Positions 1 through 5,852 are shown, counted from the stretch's first letter. The stretch: 6,367 nt of DNA from a bacterium (GCA_004558975.1 SFZB01000055.1:1-6367), one strand, 5' to 3'. Translations and numbers: made by a program. The notes: a model not told the origin generated them from the sequence alone.

Positions 1-26
1 AGCTGCTTAATGGTGATGCTGAACAT
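1..26 (-). CDS. 5' end of an unidentified gene, cut by the window edge
   Basis: Only the first eight full codons are visible, reading M-F-S-I-T-I-K-Q, before the gene runs off the left edge. The start is supported by an AGGAGG ribosome site (minus strand, positions 33-38) seven bases before the ATG, and by a good sigma-A-like promoter further upstream at 152-181. Too little protein is present to name a family. It lies downstream of the M14 peptidase gene on the same strand, but has its own promoter and a leader of about 118 nt, so it probably forms a separate transcription unit. Confidence 0.7.
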
Positions 27-127
27 GGGATGTCCTCCTGATTGGTTGTCCTTCACAGAGTAAACCCGCACCACCCACCGAAAGATGAGCACCGGCACGG
101 CTATCCGCTCTGTGTGTCAATAAATTT

Positions 128-143
128 CCGCGCTCACGCGCAG
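128..143 (-). other. GNRA-capped hairpin at the predicted 5' end of the left-edge transcript
   Basis: On the minus strand the bases CTGCGC-GTGA-GCGCGG form a six-pair stem (one G-U pair) closed by a GUGA tetraloop of the GNRA type. With the -10 element at 152-157, transcription should start near 145, so this stem would sit almost exactly at the 5' end of the mRNA. Terminal stems of this kind are known to protect bacterial transcripts from 5'-dependent decay; that role here is inferred. Confidence 0.45.
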
Positions 144-149
144 ATATGG

Positions 150-163
150 GTATTATATAATAC
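150..163. repeat. 14-bp perfect AT-rich palindrome over the promoter -10
   Basis: GTATTATATAATAC is its own reverse complement over all 14 bases. It contains the minus-strand -10 hexamer TATAAT (152-157) and, by symmetry, a TATAAT on the plus strand (156-161). No good -35 is found for the plus direction, and no plus-strand gene follows. It may simply be a -10 with chance symmetry, or an operator half-covering the promoter. Confidence 0.5.
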
Positions 164-181
164 TTTCGGTCAATTTGGCAA
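152..181 (-). promoter_or_regulatory. sigma-A-like promoter of the left-edge gene
   Basis: Read on the minus strand, TTGCCA (176-181, five of six consensus bases) is followed after 18 bp by a perfect TATAAT (152-157). The predicted start near 145 gives a leader of about 118 nt ahead of the ATG at 26. The leader also holds a seven-base inverted repeat (54-60 with 108-114) that could close a larger fold; I did not recognise a known riboswitch in it. Confidence 0.65.
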
Positions 182-206
182 GCACTTTTTTTTAGAGTGC
201 GATATT

Positions 207-1076
207 TTACAATTTGTTCACATATTCAAGGCAATCGGCGGCATGGTAAAGGAGCGGCGAGACTTCCTGCCAAAGAGAGGGCAGAAGAGAGAGCGGCAGA
301 GGATTCGTGCCGTACCCGCACTCGACCGTAAGCGCGGGCACTTCCCTCTCCGCGAGGGTATCCGTCAGCCCGCCATATGCCGCCGCCCCGCTCGGCGAGC
401 CGACACGGTATCCGACGCGGCGGGCAAGCAACTGCCCCCAAAGACGTGCACGGCGGCAGGGATCCGCCCCGAAGAAGATCTCCCGCCCCTGCGTGTGCAG
501 GGTCAAGACCGCATCGGGATTGAGGATTTCGATCAGTCCCATGAGTGCCTGCGTCTCCGGCTCGGAGAGCGGATATTCCCCGCTGTAACGGGTCGGCGCG
601 CCGCCCGTGATCCCAAGCGAGCGCTCAATGCTCCGGTAGGCATCAAAGCCCGTCGGGTAATTATGATTGAGATCCACGCCGCGGGCGTTCGCCTGCCAGC
701 GGGAGAAATCGCGGCTCCCGCCGTTCATACGGAGTTGCCGCTCGGCGAGGAGCGGCGACAGCGCCCCCGTCAGCTCCAGTTCCACCCCGTCGGGGTTCAG
801 GCACGGGACGACGTAATAAGTGCCGCGCGGCAGCTCCCTCTCGGCAAGAAAGGCATAGAGCAGGTTCCCCGTGATATGCTCCATGCCGTGATGCGCCCCC
901 ACAAACAGCAGGACGGGCGTCCCCGCCCCCCGTTTCGCGCACAGGAGGGACGTGCCGAGAATGCTTCGTCCGAACGGGAACCATGTGGCTTCCCTCTCCC
1001 CCACCCGGGCGTTGACCGCCTCCGCAAGACGTGCGCGCCCCTCGCCCGTCATCGGTGTCGCAAAGACTTTCTCCAT
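207..1076 (-). CDS. M14-family zinc carboxypeptidase, muropeptide (gamma-D-Glu-diamino acid) peptidase type
   Basis: This 289-residue protein carries the M14 metallocarboxypeptidase signature in order. The zinc ligands are H63 and E66 in AHHGMEH and H194 in LTLHTQG. The segment RGVDLNHNYP covers residues 132-141, and the catalytic glutamate is E252 in LTVECG. NPDG (94-97) and SEPETQAL (171-178) are also typical of the family, and R126 may serve as the arginine that polarises the scissile carbonyl. There is no signal peptide, LysM domain or membrane segment, so a cytosolic role in trimming cell-wall peptides taken up during recycling is likely; the substrate is inferred from family resemblance. 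Most M14 enzymes have Asn-Arg where this one has N137-H138, as I recall for many clostridial members. The ATG has a GGAGGAA ribosome site at 1083-1089. The gene stands alone, divergent from the next. Confidence 0.88.
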   Translation of the reverse strand: MEKVFATPMTGEGRARLAEAVNARVGEREATWFPFGRSILGTSLLCAKRGAGTPVLLFVGAHHGMEHITGNLLYAFLAERELPRGTYYVVPCLNPDGVELELTGALSPLLAERQLRMNGGSRDFSRWQANARGVDLNHNYPTGFDAYRSIERSLGITGGAPTRYSGEYPLSEPETQALMGLIEILNPDAVLTLHTQGREIFFGADPCRRARLWGQLLARRVGYRVGSPSGAAAYGGLTDTLAEREVPALTVECGYGTNPLPLSLLPSLWQEVSPLLYHAADCLEYVNKL

Positions 1077-1098
1077 CGTATCTTCCTCCGATCGGTGC

Positions 1099-1127
1099 AG
1101 TATATGCGGGGGCGGCGCAAAAAAGTT
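1099..1127 (-). promoter_or_regulatory. possible promoter of the M14 peptidase gene
   Basis: On the minus strand a TATACT -10-like hexamer (1099-1104) lies about 15-20 bases upstream of the ribosome site. The expected -35 region, around 1122-1127, is only AT-rich and matches the consensus poorly. Transcription from here would give a very short leader, about 16 nt, containing the ribosome site at 1083-1089. Confidence 0.3.
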
Positions 1128-1158
1128 TTTCTCCCCACTACCAAAACGCGTGAAGATG

Positions 1159-1192
1159 TGCTAAAATAGGACTGTCCATTCCGGAAGGGAGG
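1159..1192 (+). promoter_or_regulatory. extended -10 promoter and ribosome site of the six-helix membrane protein gene
   Basis: TGC-TAAAAT (1159-1167) is an extended -10 element (TGn before the hexamer), which can compensate for the weak -35 region near 1139-1144. The ribosome site AAGGGAGG (1185-1192) follows, seven bases ahead of a TTG start at 1200. Confidence 0.5.
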
Positions 1193-1199
1193 TTTTTCT

Positions 1200-1901
1200 T
1201 TGCGCCTGCAAAAAACGAAGGAAACGCCGTGGGGGCTCCTGCTCCTGCTGCTCGTGACCGAACTCGTCATTGCCCTGTCGTTCCCCGCCGCCTATGCGCT
1301 CCGTGTACGGCAGAATTACTTTTATCTCGTGCTTGAGTATCTGGCGAACTTCCTGCACACCTCCATCGTCGCCGTCTTCTCGACCGTCGCGCTGTGGCGC
1401 GCGACGCACCGCGGCATCGGACGCGGGATCGGACTCATCGGCGTGCTGATCGCCGCCATGTCCGTGAAAGACTTTCTCGGCTATTTCCTCGAGCAACTGC
1501 TGACGGGCTCCTTACGCGTCAGCGGCTGTCTGCTGTTCGCCCTGCAGCAGTCCCTCCTCGGGACGGCACTGGTCGAGGGCGGACTGATCCTGCTCGCATA
1601 CGGCTTTTCCTACTATATTTTCCTCTCGCGGCGCCCGCCGGCGCCCCCTTATGCGGGTCCCTTCACCCTGCGCGGTAACGACCTGACGGCGGCGACGCTC
1701 CTGTTCGTCTCGCTGATGACTTTCCGCTCCTTCGTCTCCCAGATCGTGACGACCATTCGGTTCGGGCACGAATACTTCTGGCTCCTCCGCACGTCCGAGA
1801 TCCTCACGATCGTCTTGGACTTTGCCATGCTCTTCCTCATCGGATTCGCGTCCTACCTGCTCGCCGGAGAGAGCCGCCGTCGCTTCCTCGACGAAACCTG
1901 A
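1200..1901 (+). CDS. six-helix integral membrane protein, function unknown
   Basis: The 233-residue product is strongly hydrophobic with about six membrane helices (roughly residues 11-31, 45-66, 77-97, 116-141, 163-183 and 200-222). Short charged loops separate them, and the C-terminus is basic (ESRRRF). The TTG start is chosen because an excellent AAGGGAGG site sits seven bases before it. I see no catalytic, transport or nucleotide-binding motif and do not recognise the family. A proline-rich loop (RRPPAPP, 144-150) follows helix four. The next membrane protein gene starts 47 bp after the stop, on the same strand and before a shared terminator, so the two are likely one transcript. The many Phe, Leu and Tyr residues and lack of conserved polar residues within helices argue against a classical transporter, but this is weak evidence. 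Confidence 0.75.
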   Translation: MRLQKTKETPWGLLLLLLVTELVIALSFPAAYALRVRQNYFYLVLEYLANFLHTSIVAVFSTVALWRATHRGIGRGIGLIGVLIAAMSVKDFLGYFLEQLLTGSLRVSGCLLFALQQSLLGTALVEGGLILLAYGFSYYIFLSRRPPAPPYAGPFTLRGNDLTAATLLFVSLMTFRSFVSQIVTTIRFGHEYFWLLRTSEILTIVLDFAMLFLIGFASYLLAGESRRRFLDET

Positions 1902-1948
1902 TGTCCCCTCATGTACAAAATAAATGAAACAAGAAAGGATCCTCCGCT

Positions 1949-2344
1949 ATGTCCTCTCAGAAATCTTCCCGCTCCCTCTCCCTCATCGGCATCGCTGTCT
2001 CTATCTGTTTTATCCTGCTCGCGTTCGGCACCGTCTGGAACACGCTGATCAACGCCTTTAAGGAACTGTTCGACCATTCTTCCTCTTTCCAGGCATGGTG
2101 CACCTCGCTGACGGGCGCTTTCCTCGCCGTCATCATGCTCGTCGCGGGCATTCTCGGCGTCCTGCCGCACCCGAACCGCCGCGCCATCCGCATCCTCGCG
2201 ATCATTGTCTTTATCCTCTCTGCCGCCTACTTCATTCTGGGACTGGTCCAGCAGACGCCGTCGCGTCACTTCCCTTTTATCACCATTCCGACCACGATGC
2301 TGGTACAGGCGATCCTCGCCTTTGTCCTCTACAAAGAAGCGTAA
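1949..2344 (+). CDS. small four-helix membrane protein, function unknown
   Basis: This 131-residue protein has a short polar, serine-rich N-terminus and four predicted membrane helices (about 11-33, 51-72, 80-101 and 108-127). It ends in a short tail, LYKEA. The ATG is preceded by AAAGGA (1934-1939) at a spacing of nine bases. It has a four-helix layout like many small uncharacterised membrane proteins, but no motif lets me name it. It follows the six-helix membrane protein gene by 47 bp and is itself followed 16 bp after the stop by a strong terminator, which fits a two-gene operon. The pairing suggests a related membrane role, which is inference only. Confidence 0.75.
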   Translation: MSSQKSSRSLSLIGIAVSICFILLAFGTVWNTLINAFKELFDHSSSFQAWCTSLTGAFLAVIMLVAGILGVLPHPNRRAIRILAIIVFILSAAYFILGLVQQTPSRHFPFITIPTTMLVQAILAFVLYKEA

Positions 2345-2360
2345 CACAAAAGCGAACAGA

Positions 2361-2396
2361 ACAGAGCGGAGCCGCATTTCTGCGGCTCCGCTCTGT
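2361..2396. terminator. bidirectional hairpin terminator between convergent genes
   Basis: ACAGAGCGGAGCCGCA (2361-2376) pairs perfectly over 16 bases with 2381-2396 across a TTTC loop. The plus-strand side continues GTTTATC and the minus-strand side continues into a T-rich stretch (TCTGTTCTGTTCG). It lies 16 bp after the four-helix protein gene and 17 bp after the stop of the opposing gene ending at 2414, so it probably serves both. Confidence 0.85.
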
Positions 2397-2413
2397 GTTT
2401 ATCATACCCGGAC

Positions 2414-3139
2414 TCATTCGGCGTCGGGATCGTTTCCGACCGCCTCGGAATCCTCGGCTTTTCCCTCTCCGGCGGGGACGCTCGCCTCGGGCGACGGCAC
2501 GTCGGAATCTCCCTCCGGCGTCTCTTCCGGCTCTTCCTCCGGCTCGCAGGGCGTCGCCGCGAGGTCGTTCTCCAAAAACGCGGCAAAGTCTCCTCTGGCG
2601 TCACGCGGGCGATAGGTGATGCTCCGCGAAACAGCAAAGAACAGAAGATAGCAAACGGGGGCGATCAGCGGGAGCCATGCATTCCGATTCCCGAGCAGGT
2701 AGGAGATCCCCCACACGGATGCCCAGAGGAAAACGGAGACTATCAAAAGTTTCGTGACATAAGCGGCTATTTTCGGAGCGATTGACGGCTCCTCAAGCGG
2801 CTGAGCGTCCTCAGTGGTATCGTCCGCCGCGGTCACATCCGCCACGGTTCGCGCGGTGCCATCGGAAAGCTCCCCGCTTTCACCCCTGCGCGAGACGCAC
2901 GCGGGAATATCTTCAAACTGCACATTGAGCGAGAGGAAACCGTCCTCCACGCCCGTCTCCATGACGGCAATCAGATCATAGTCATGCCCGCGGTACACAC
3001 GAACGGCTTCAAACCCGTCATCGGCGGGCACACGCTCGTAACGGTAGGCGGGATTGGGCATCTTTGCGTTGCGCTCCGCGATCCGCGCGTCAAGGAAGGT
3101 ATCAAACGCGGCGGGATCCGCCGCACAAAGATATTTCAT
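2414..3139 (-). CDS. two-helix membrane protein with acidic C-terminal tail, function unknown
   Basis: The product has 241 residues. Residues 1-80 look like a folded cytosolic domain with alternating aromatic and charged residues (for example YERV, VRVYRGHDYDLIAVME and LSLNVQFED). Residues 84-120 are polar and probably disordered, two membrane helices follow at about 128-149 and 154-172, and the tail from 198 onwards is rich in Glu, Asp and Pro. The open frame extends upstream to 3220. I place the start at the ATG at 3139 because it lies two bases after the stop codon of the preceding gene (TGA-CG-ATG), which indicates translational coupling; the upstream start would overlap that gene by 79 bases. 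No strong separate ribosome site is seen, as expected for coupling. I do not recognise the family. Confidence 0.72.
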   Translation of the reverse strand: MKYLCAADPAAFDTFLDARIAERNAKMPNPAYRYERVPADDGFEAVRVYRGHDYDLIAVMETGVEDGFLSLNVQFEDIPACVSRRGESGELSDGTARTVADVTAADDTTEDAQPLEEPSIAPKIAAYVTKLLIVSVFLWASVWGISYLLGNRNAWLPLIAPVCYLLFFAVSRSITYRPRDARGDFAAFLENDLAATPCEPEEEPEETPEGDSDVPSPEASVPAGEGKAEDSEAVGNDPDAE

Positions 3140-3141
3140 CG

Positions 3142-3660
3142 TCAGGCACACCCCGCTAGATTTGCCGCAAGGGCAATCAGGCTCCCAAGCCCGGTAGCCG
3201 CGGCGGCGATCGCCGCCCACAGCGCGTAGCGCACGGTGCGCGCCATGCGCGAGAGTTTCCCTCGCATGGAATCCACCTGATCGCTGAGTTCCGTAATCTT
3301 CCCCGCGACCTCCTTCATCGGCACGACGGCAATCGGCGGCTGTGCGGCGGGGCGGGTCGAAGGCACGGGCTGCTCGTCCCGCGCGGTCTCGCGCGGTTCC
3401 TGCCGTTTGGGCGTGATCCTGTCAAGGTACGCGCAGTACGCGCTGAGCGCCTGCATACCGCGCGGCGTCACGCCGACGGCGGTAAGATCCCGTTTCCACG
3501 CCTCCAGATGCTCGGCATGGGTGGGATAGCGGTTCGGATCCTCGAGGAAAGGCGCGATTCTTTTCCGGCAGGAAGAACAGAATACGAGTTCGGAGCCGGG
3601 ATACAGTTCCTCCGTCTCATTGAACAAAAACAGACGACTGTTACAGTTGACGCAGTTCAT
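3142..3660 (-). CDS. zinc-ribbon protein with C-terminal membrane anchor, function unknown
   Basis: The 172-residue product opens with two CxxC knuckles, C3-x-x-C6 and C28-x-x-C31, which should form a small zinc ribbon. A helical middle follows (about 48-82), then a Pro/Gln/Arg-rich linker (84-114), a probable short coiled coil (116-140) and one C-terminal membrane helix (about 144-168). This is a tail-anchored layout with the ribbon in the cytosol. The ATG at 3660 is chosen because AAGGAGGA (3667-3674) lies six bases before it. The longer frame starting at 3702 would begin upstream of the predicted transcription start near 3686. The next gene starts two bases after this stop, so the two are co-translated. 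Zinc ribbons on membrane-anchored proteins are common in uncharacterised Bacillota proteins; a role in assembly or nucleic-acid binding would be a guess. Confidence 0.78.
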   Translation of the reverse strand: MNCVNCNSRLFLFNETEELYPGSELVFCSSCRKRIAPFLEDPNRYPTHAEHLEAWKRDLTAVGVTPRGMQALSAYCAYLDRITPKRQEPRETARDEQPVPSTRPAAQPPIAVVPMKEVAGKITELSDQVDSMRGKLSRMARTVRYALWAAIAAAATGLGSLIALAANLAGCA

Positions 3661-3692
3661 AACGGCTCCTCCTTTTTTCATGTGATACGGAA

Positions 3693-3721
3693 ATTCTAGC
3701 ATATTGACGCCCCGCTGTCAA
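3693..3721 (-). promoter_or_regulatory. strong sigma-A-like promoter of the zinc-ribbon gene pair
   Basis: On the minus strand a perfect TTGACA (3716-3721) and TAGAAT (3693-3698) are separated by 17 bp, with a TGC extended -10 just before the hexamer. Transcription should start near 3686, giving a leader of about 26 nt that contains the AAGGAGGA ribosome site. Confidence 0.85.
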
Positions 3722-3744
3722 GACGAATTCCGTCAGGGTCTGTT

Positions 3745-3774
3745 TATACAAAGTTAATATTCAGTTCCTATAAT
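3745..3774 (+). promoter_or_regulatory. sigma-A-like promoter of plsC
   Basis: TATACA (3745-3750, four of six consensus bases) is followed after 18 bp by a perfect TATAAT (3769-3774). The predicted start is near 3781, and the ribosome site AAAGGAG (3792-3798) sits seven bases before the ATG at 3806. This promoter is back to back with that of the zinc-ribbon pair; the two -35 elements are 23 bp apart, with an imperfect dyad GACG-N5-CGTC (3722-3734) between them. Confidence 0.65.
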
Positions 3775-3805
3775 GTACAAGATTTTGAGGGAAAGGAGCC
3801 GACCT

Positions 3806-4645
3806 ATGTTTTCATTTATCTTCATGTTCGTCATCGGCTGGTTCCCGCTCCTGCTCCTGATCTTCCGTGCCAATTATATACTGAAGCACAGCGACGCCTA
3901 CACGATGGAACAGCGCTTCCGTCTCGCGAAGAAGTTCGTGCGCGTCTGTGAAGTGTGTACCAATACCGCCCCACGAATATACGGGCTCGAAAATCTCCCG
4001 CCCGATGATGCGGGCGGCTATCTCCTCATCGCCAATCATCAGGGAAAATACGATGCCCTCGCCGTCATACGCGCCATGCCGTCACCCATCGGGGTTCTGA
4101 TGGAGACGCACCAGTCGGATAAACCGGGGGTCAAACAGGTCATGTCGCTCCTCGACGGAGAGCATATCGACCTCGCACACCCTCGTCAGCAGCTTCGTAT
4201 CATTCGTTCCATGGGAGAGAAAGTGCGGGACGGTGCGCGGTTCCTTGTCTTTCCCGAGGGCGGCTACGACGGCAACCGCAACAGCATCCAGAACTTCCAC
4301 AACGGCTGTTTCTTCTCGGCGTATCTCGCCCGCTGTCCGATTGTCCCCGTCCTGCTCGTGGACACCCACCGTTCCATGAATCGAAACAACATATTTGCCC
4401 GTGTACACCCCGAAGTGCATTTTCTCCCCCCCATTCCCTACGATGCCTACAAAGACCTCTCCCGGGAGGAAACGACCCAAATGGTGCGGCGGCAACTCAT
4501 CGACGCGATGACCGTGCGGCTCGCGGCGCGGGGCGAGACCTATCTTGCCTGGGACAAGGACGCGCCCATGCCCCCGGCGGCACGCAAAGCCTATGAGGCG
4601 GAACTGCGAGCCAAAGCCGCGAAGGCGCGGGAAAGCGACATCTGA
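3806..4645 (+). CDS. plsC: 1-acyl-sn-glycerol-3-phosphate acyltransferase (PlsC type)
   Basis: The enzyme transfers an acyl chain to the 2-position of lysophosphatidic acid to give phosphatidic acid, at the inner face of the membrane. The 279-residue protein begins with a hydrophobic anchor (about 3-24). It then shows the acyltransferase motifs in order: NHQGKYD (77-83) with catalytic H78 and D83, FPEGG (149-153), and IVPV (179-182). The HIDLAHPRQ segment (120-128) corresponds to motif II; the usual Asp-Arg appears as D122-L123. The start at 3806 is preferred over the ATG at 3773 because the latter overlaps the -10 element and has no ribosome site, whereas AAAGGAG precedes 3806. The C-terminus (about 254-279) is rich in Ala, Lys, Arg and Glu, probably a helical tail. 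FPEGGY and the downstream PPIPYDAYKDL recall clostridial PlsC proteins. It appears monocistronic. Confidence 0.87.
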   Translation: MFSFIFMFVIGWFPLLLLIFRANYILKHSDAYTMEQRFRLAKKFVRVCEVCTNTAPRIYGLENLPPDDAGGYLLIANHQGKYDALAVIRAMPSPIGVLMETHQSDKPGVKQVMSLLDGEHIDLAHPRQQLRIIRSMGEKVRDGARFLVFPEGGYDGNRNSIQNFHNGCFFSAYLARCPIVPVLLVDTHRSMNRNNIFARVHPEVHFLPPIPYDAYKDLSREETTQMVRRQLIDAMTVRLAARGETYLAWDKDAPMPPAARKAYEAELRAKAAKARESDI

Positions 4646-4752
4646 CGCTCCCTCACCGGCGCCCTTCCGTCCATCATGACGGTGCCGGCACGCGGCGGCG
4701 ACGAAACAGCCGGAACCGCCGACAAGCAAAGTCCAAAAGATACCGAAAACAG
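4646..4752. other. intergenic stretch between plsC and its terminator, no gene seen
   Basis: These 107 bases after the plsC stop contain no open frame with a ribosome site. They hold two small dyads: CCGTC/GACGG (4667-4682) and a ten-base palindrome GTGCCGGCAC (4682-4691). I see no clear function for either. Confidence 0.5.
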
Positions 4753-4784
4753 AAACGCGACAGCGAATCTTCGCTGTCGCGTTT
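4753..4784. terminator. bidirectional hairpin terminator between plsC and greA
   Basis: The arms 4753-4767 and 4770-4784 (core ACGCGACAGCGAA against TTCGCTGTCGCGT) are perfectly complementary over 15 bases, with a very tight centre. The plus side runs into TTTTGT, and the minus side into TTTCTGTTTTC. The hairpin lies 25 bases beyond the greA stop and 107 bases beyond the plsC stop. The better T-tract is on the minus strand, so it may chiefly serve greA. Confidence 0.8.
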
Positions 4785-4809
4785 TGTATGGAGAGAGGTG
4801 CGCCGGGGG

Positions 4810-5313
4810 TCAAAACGTGCTGATCGGGAGGTCGGTATTATCCTCCCCCTTCTCGAACGACACAATCTCGAGTTCATACTGTTTGGTTTCGGAGACGACC
4901 ACCGTCACGCGCTCCCCCGCATGGTGTCCGAGGAGAGCGTGCCCGAGAGGCGACTCCTTGCTGATAAATCCGGCGAGCGCGTCCTGTCGCAGGGTCGTCA
5001 CAATCTGGATCGTTTTGGTCTTATCGATGTCGGCGCGGTAATAGGTCACATGGTCAAACAGTCCGATCACGTCGGGCGCAGACGATGCGGGAATCACCTT
5101 TGCCGTGCGGATCATCGCCTCCAGATAGCGAATGCGACTGCGGTTCTTGTTTCGTTCCTGCTTCGCGACCTTGTACTCCGCGTTCTCGGAGAGATCGCCG
5201 TATTCACGCGTACGCTTGACTTCCGCACCGAGCGCGGGCGCCAGTACCTCATAGCGGTACTTCAGTTCGTCCCGCATTTTCTGTATATCGACTTCCGTCA
5301 GTTCATCATACAC
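4810..5313 (-). CDS. greA: GreA/GreB-family transcript cleavage factor
   Basis: Gre factors enter the secondary channel of RNA polymerase and stimulate cleavage of backtracked RNA, releasing stalled complexes. The 167-residue product matches the usual GreA size of about 158. Its N-terminal coiled coil carries YGDLSENAEY (38-47), with D40 and E43 matching the acidic tip residues that coordinate the catalytic metal. The C-terminal FKBP-like domain has SPLGHALLGH (121-130), close to the family's SPIGRALLG, followed by a beta-rich segment. I choose the GTG at 5313 because GAGGAGGG lies eight bases upstream and the resulting YDELTEVDIQKM start resembles clostridial family members. The frame stays open to 5385, but that would sit inside the upstream gene. 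The start overlaps that gene's end by eight bases, indicating coupling. It may be a second Gre paralogue rather than the only GreA of the genome. Confidence 0.88.
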   Translation of the reverse strand: MYDELTEVDIQKMRDELKYRYEVLAPALGAEVKRTREYGDLSENAEYKVAKQERNKNRSRIRYLEAMIRTAKVIPASSAPDVIGLFDHVTYYRADIDKTKTIQIVTTLRQDALAGFISKESPLGHALLGHHAGERVTVVVSETKQYELEIVSFEKGEDNTDLPISTF

Positions 5314-5842
5314 AGGGGGATCCCTCCTCTCCGCCTTCCATGCACAGGACATACCCGTTCTCGTACATGATGTGCACCAGTTCATTGAGTTCTTTCCCGG
5401 TCAGGAGCAGATCGTCGTCCTCCCCCTCGGTATGCAGAGTCAGACGCTCGCAATCGTCGGCGCAGGTGACGGTCAGCCCCTCGCGGTCTACCGTCGTCTC
5501 CAGATACGGCTTTTTATCCCACAGGTAGAAATGAACCCGATCCGGCGTCAAAAAGACATAGGCGCGACGAGGCTTACCCTCATAGTGCATGGTCGCATAC
5601 ACAAAGCACACAATCTGCCCGCCGACGCGACTGCCCGCTTCCGCCAGTTTCAGACACTCGTGGCGAATAATCAGCGCGAGCACCATGAGCGTCAGCAAAA
5701 CCGCCGCCCCTCCCGCAAGCATCCCCCACGCGTACGGGCGGTGGACGCTGCACGCGTAACAGATCAGGGTCACAACACTGAACGTGACCATGCCGCAAAC
5801 CAGGCTGATCGTCCGTGTAACCGGATTCAGATATCGATTCAT
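5306..5842 (-). CDS. two-helix membrane protein with cytosolic beta-rich domain, function unknown
   Basis: The product has 178 residues. Two membrane helices (about 11-31 and 37-59) are followed by a soluble domain (about 75-165) whose strands alternate hydrophobic and polar residues (YVFLTPDRVHFYLWDKK, LTVTCADDCERLTL). It ends in a likely helix (ELNELVHIMYENGY). The pattern is reminiscent of small PH- or GRAM-like domains in bacterial membrane proteins, but that is only an impression. The ATG at 5842 has GAGAGG (5847-5852) four bases before it, a somewhat short spacing. A longer frame from 5887 would begin inside the upstream terminator and is rejected. The last eight bases overlap the GTG start of the Gre factor, so the two are translated together. 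No promoter is evident between the upstream terminator and this gene. Confidence 0.75.
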   Translation of the reverse strand: MNRYLNPVTRTISLVCGMVTFSVVTLICYACSVHRPYAWGMLAGGAAVLLTLMVLALIIRHECLKLAEAGSRVGGQIVCFVYATMHYEGKPRRAYVFLTPDRVHFYLWDKKPYLETTVDREGLTVTCADDCERLTLHTEGEDDDLLLTGKELNELVHIMYENGYVLCMEGGEEGSPCV

Positions 5843-5852
5843 ATGACCTCTC

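Noticed and set aside
115..120. Perfect minus-strand TTGACA as a second promoter for the left-edge gene
   Set aside because: No -10-like hexamer is found 16-19 bp downstream; the bases there are GC-rich.
182..200. Hairpin GCACT...AGTGC as terminator of the M14 gene
   Set aside because: The stem is only five pairs on the transcribed strand, and TTGCC rather than a T-tract follows.
42..1169. Long plus-strand open frame (375 codons) opposite the M14 peptidase gene
   Set aside because: Its translation is Arg/Pro-rich and lacks any domain, and the minus-strand frame has a full set of M14 motifs and a good ribosome site. It is an antisense shadow of a GC-rich gene.
3140..3220. Upstream ATG (3220) for the acidic-tailed membrane protein
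   Set aside because: It would overlap the preceding gene by 79 bases, while the ATG at 3139 follows that gene's stop by two bases.
3661..3702. Upstream start (3702) for the zinc-ribbon protein
   Set aside because: It lies upstream of the predicted transcription start near 3686, while an AAGGAGGA site points to 3660.
3773..3805. ATG at 3773 as the plsC start
   Set aside because: It overlaps the TATAAT -10 element and has no ribosome site; 3806 has AAAGGAG at a good spacing.
4798..5370. Plus-strand open frame opposite the Gre gene
   Set aside because: The minus strand encodes a clear GreA-family protein; the opposite frame has no motif and is a shadow.
5314..5385. Extended N-terminus of the Gre factor from the ATG at 5385
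   Set aside because: The extra 24 residues do not resemble the family and lie inside the upstream gene; the GTG at 5313 has GAGGAGGG and gives a family-like start.
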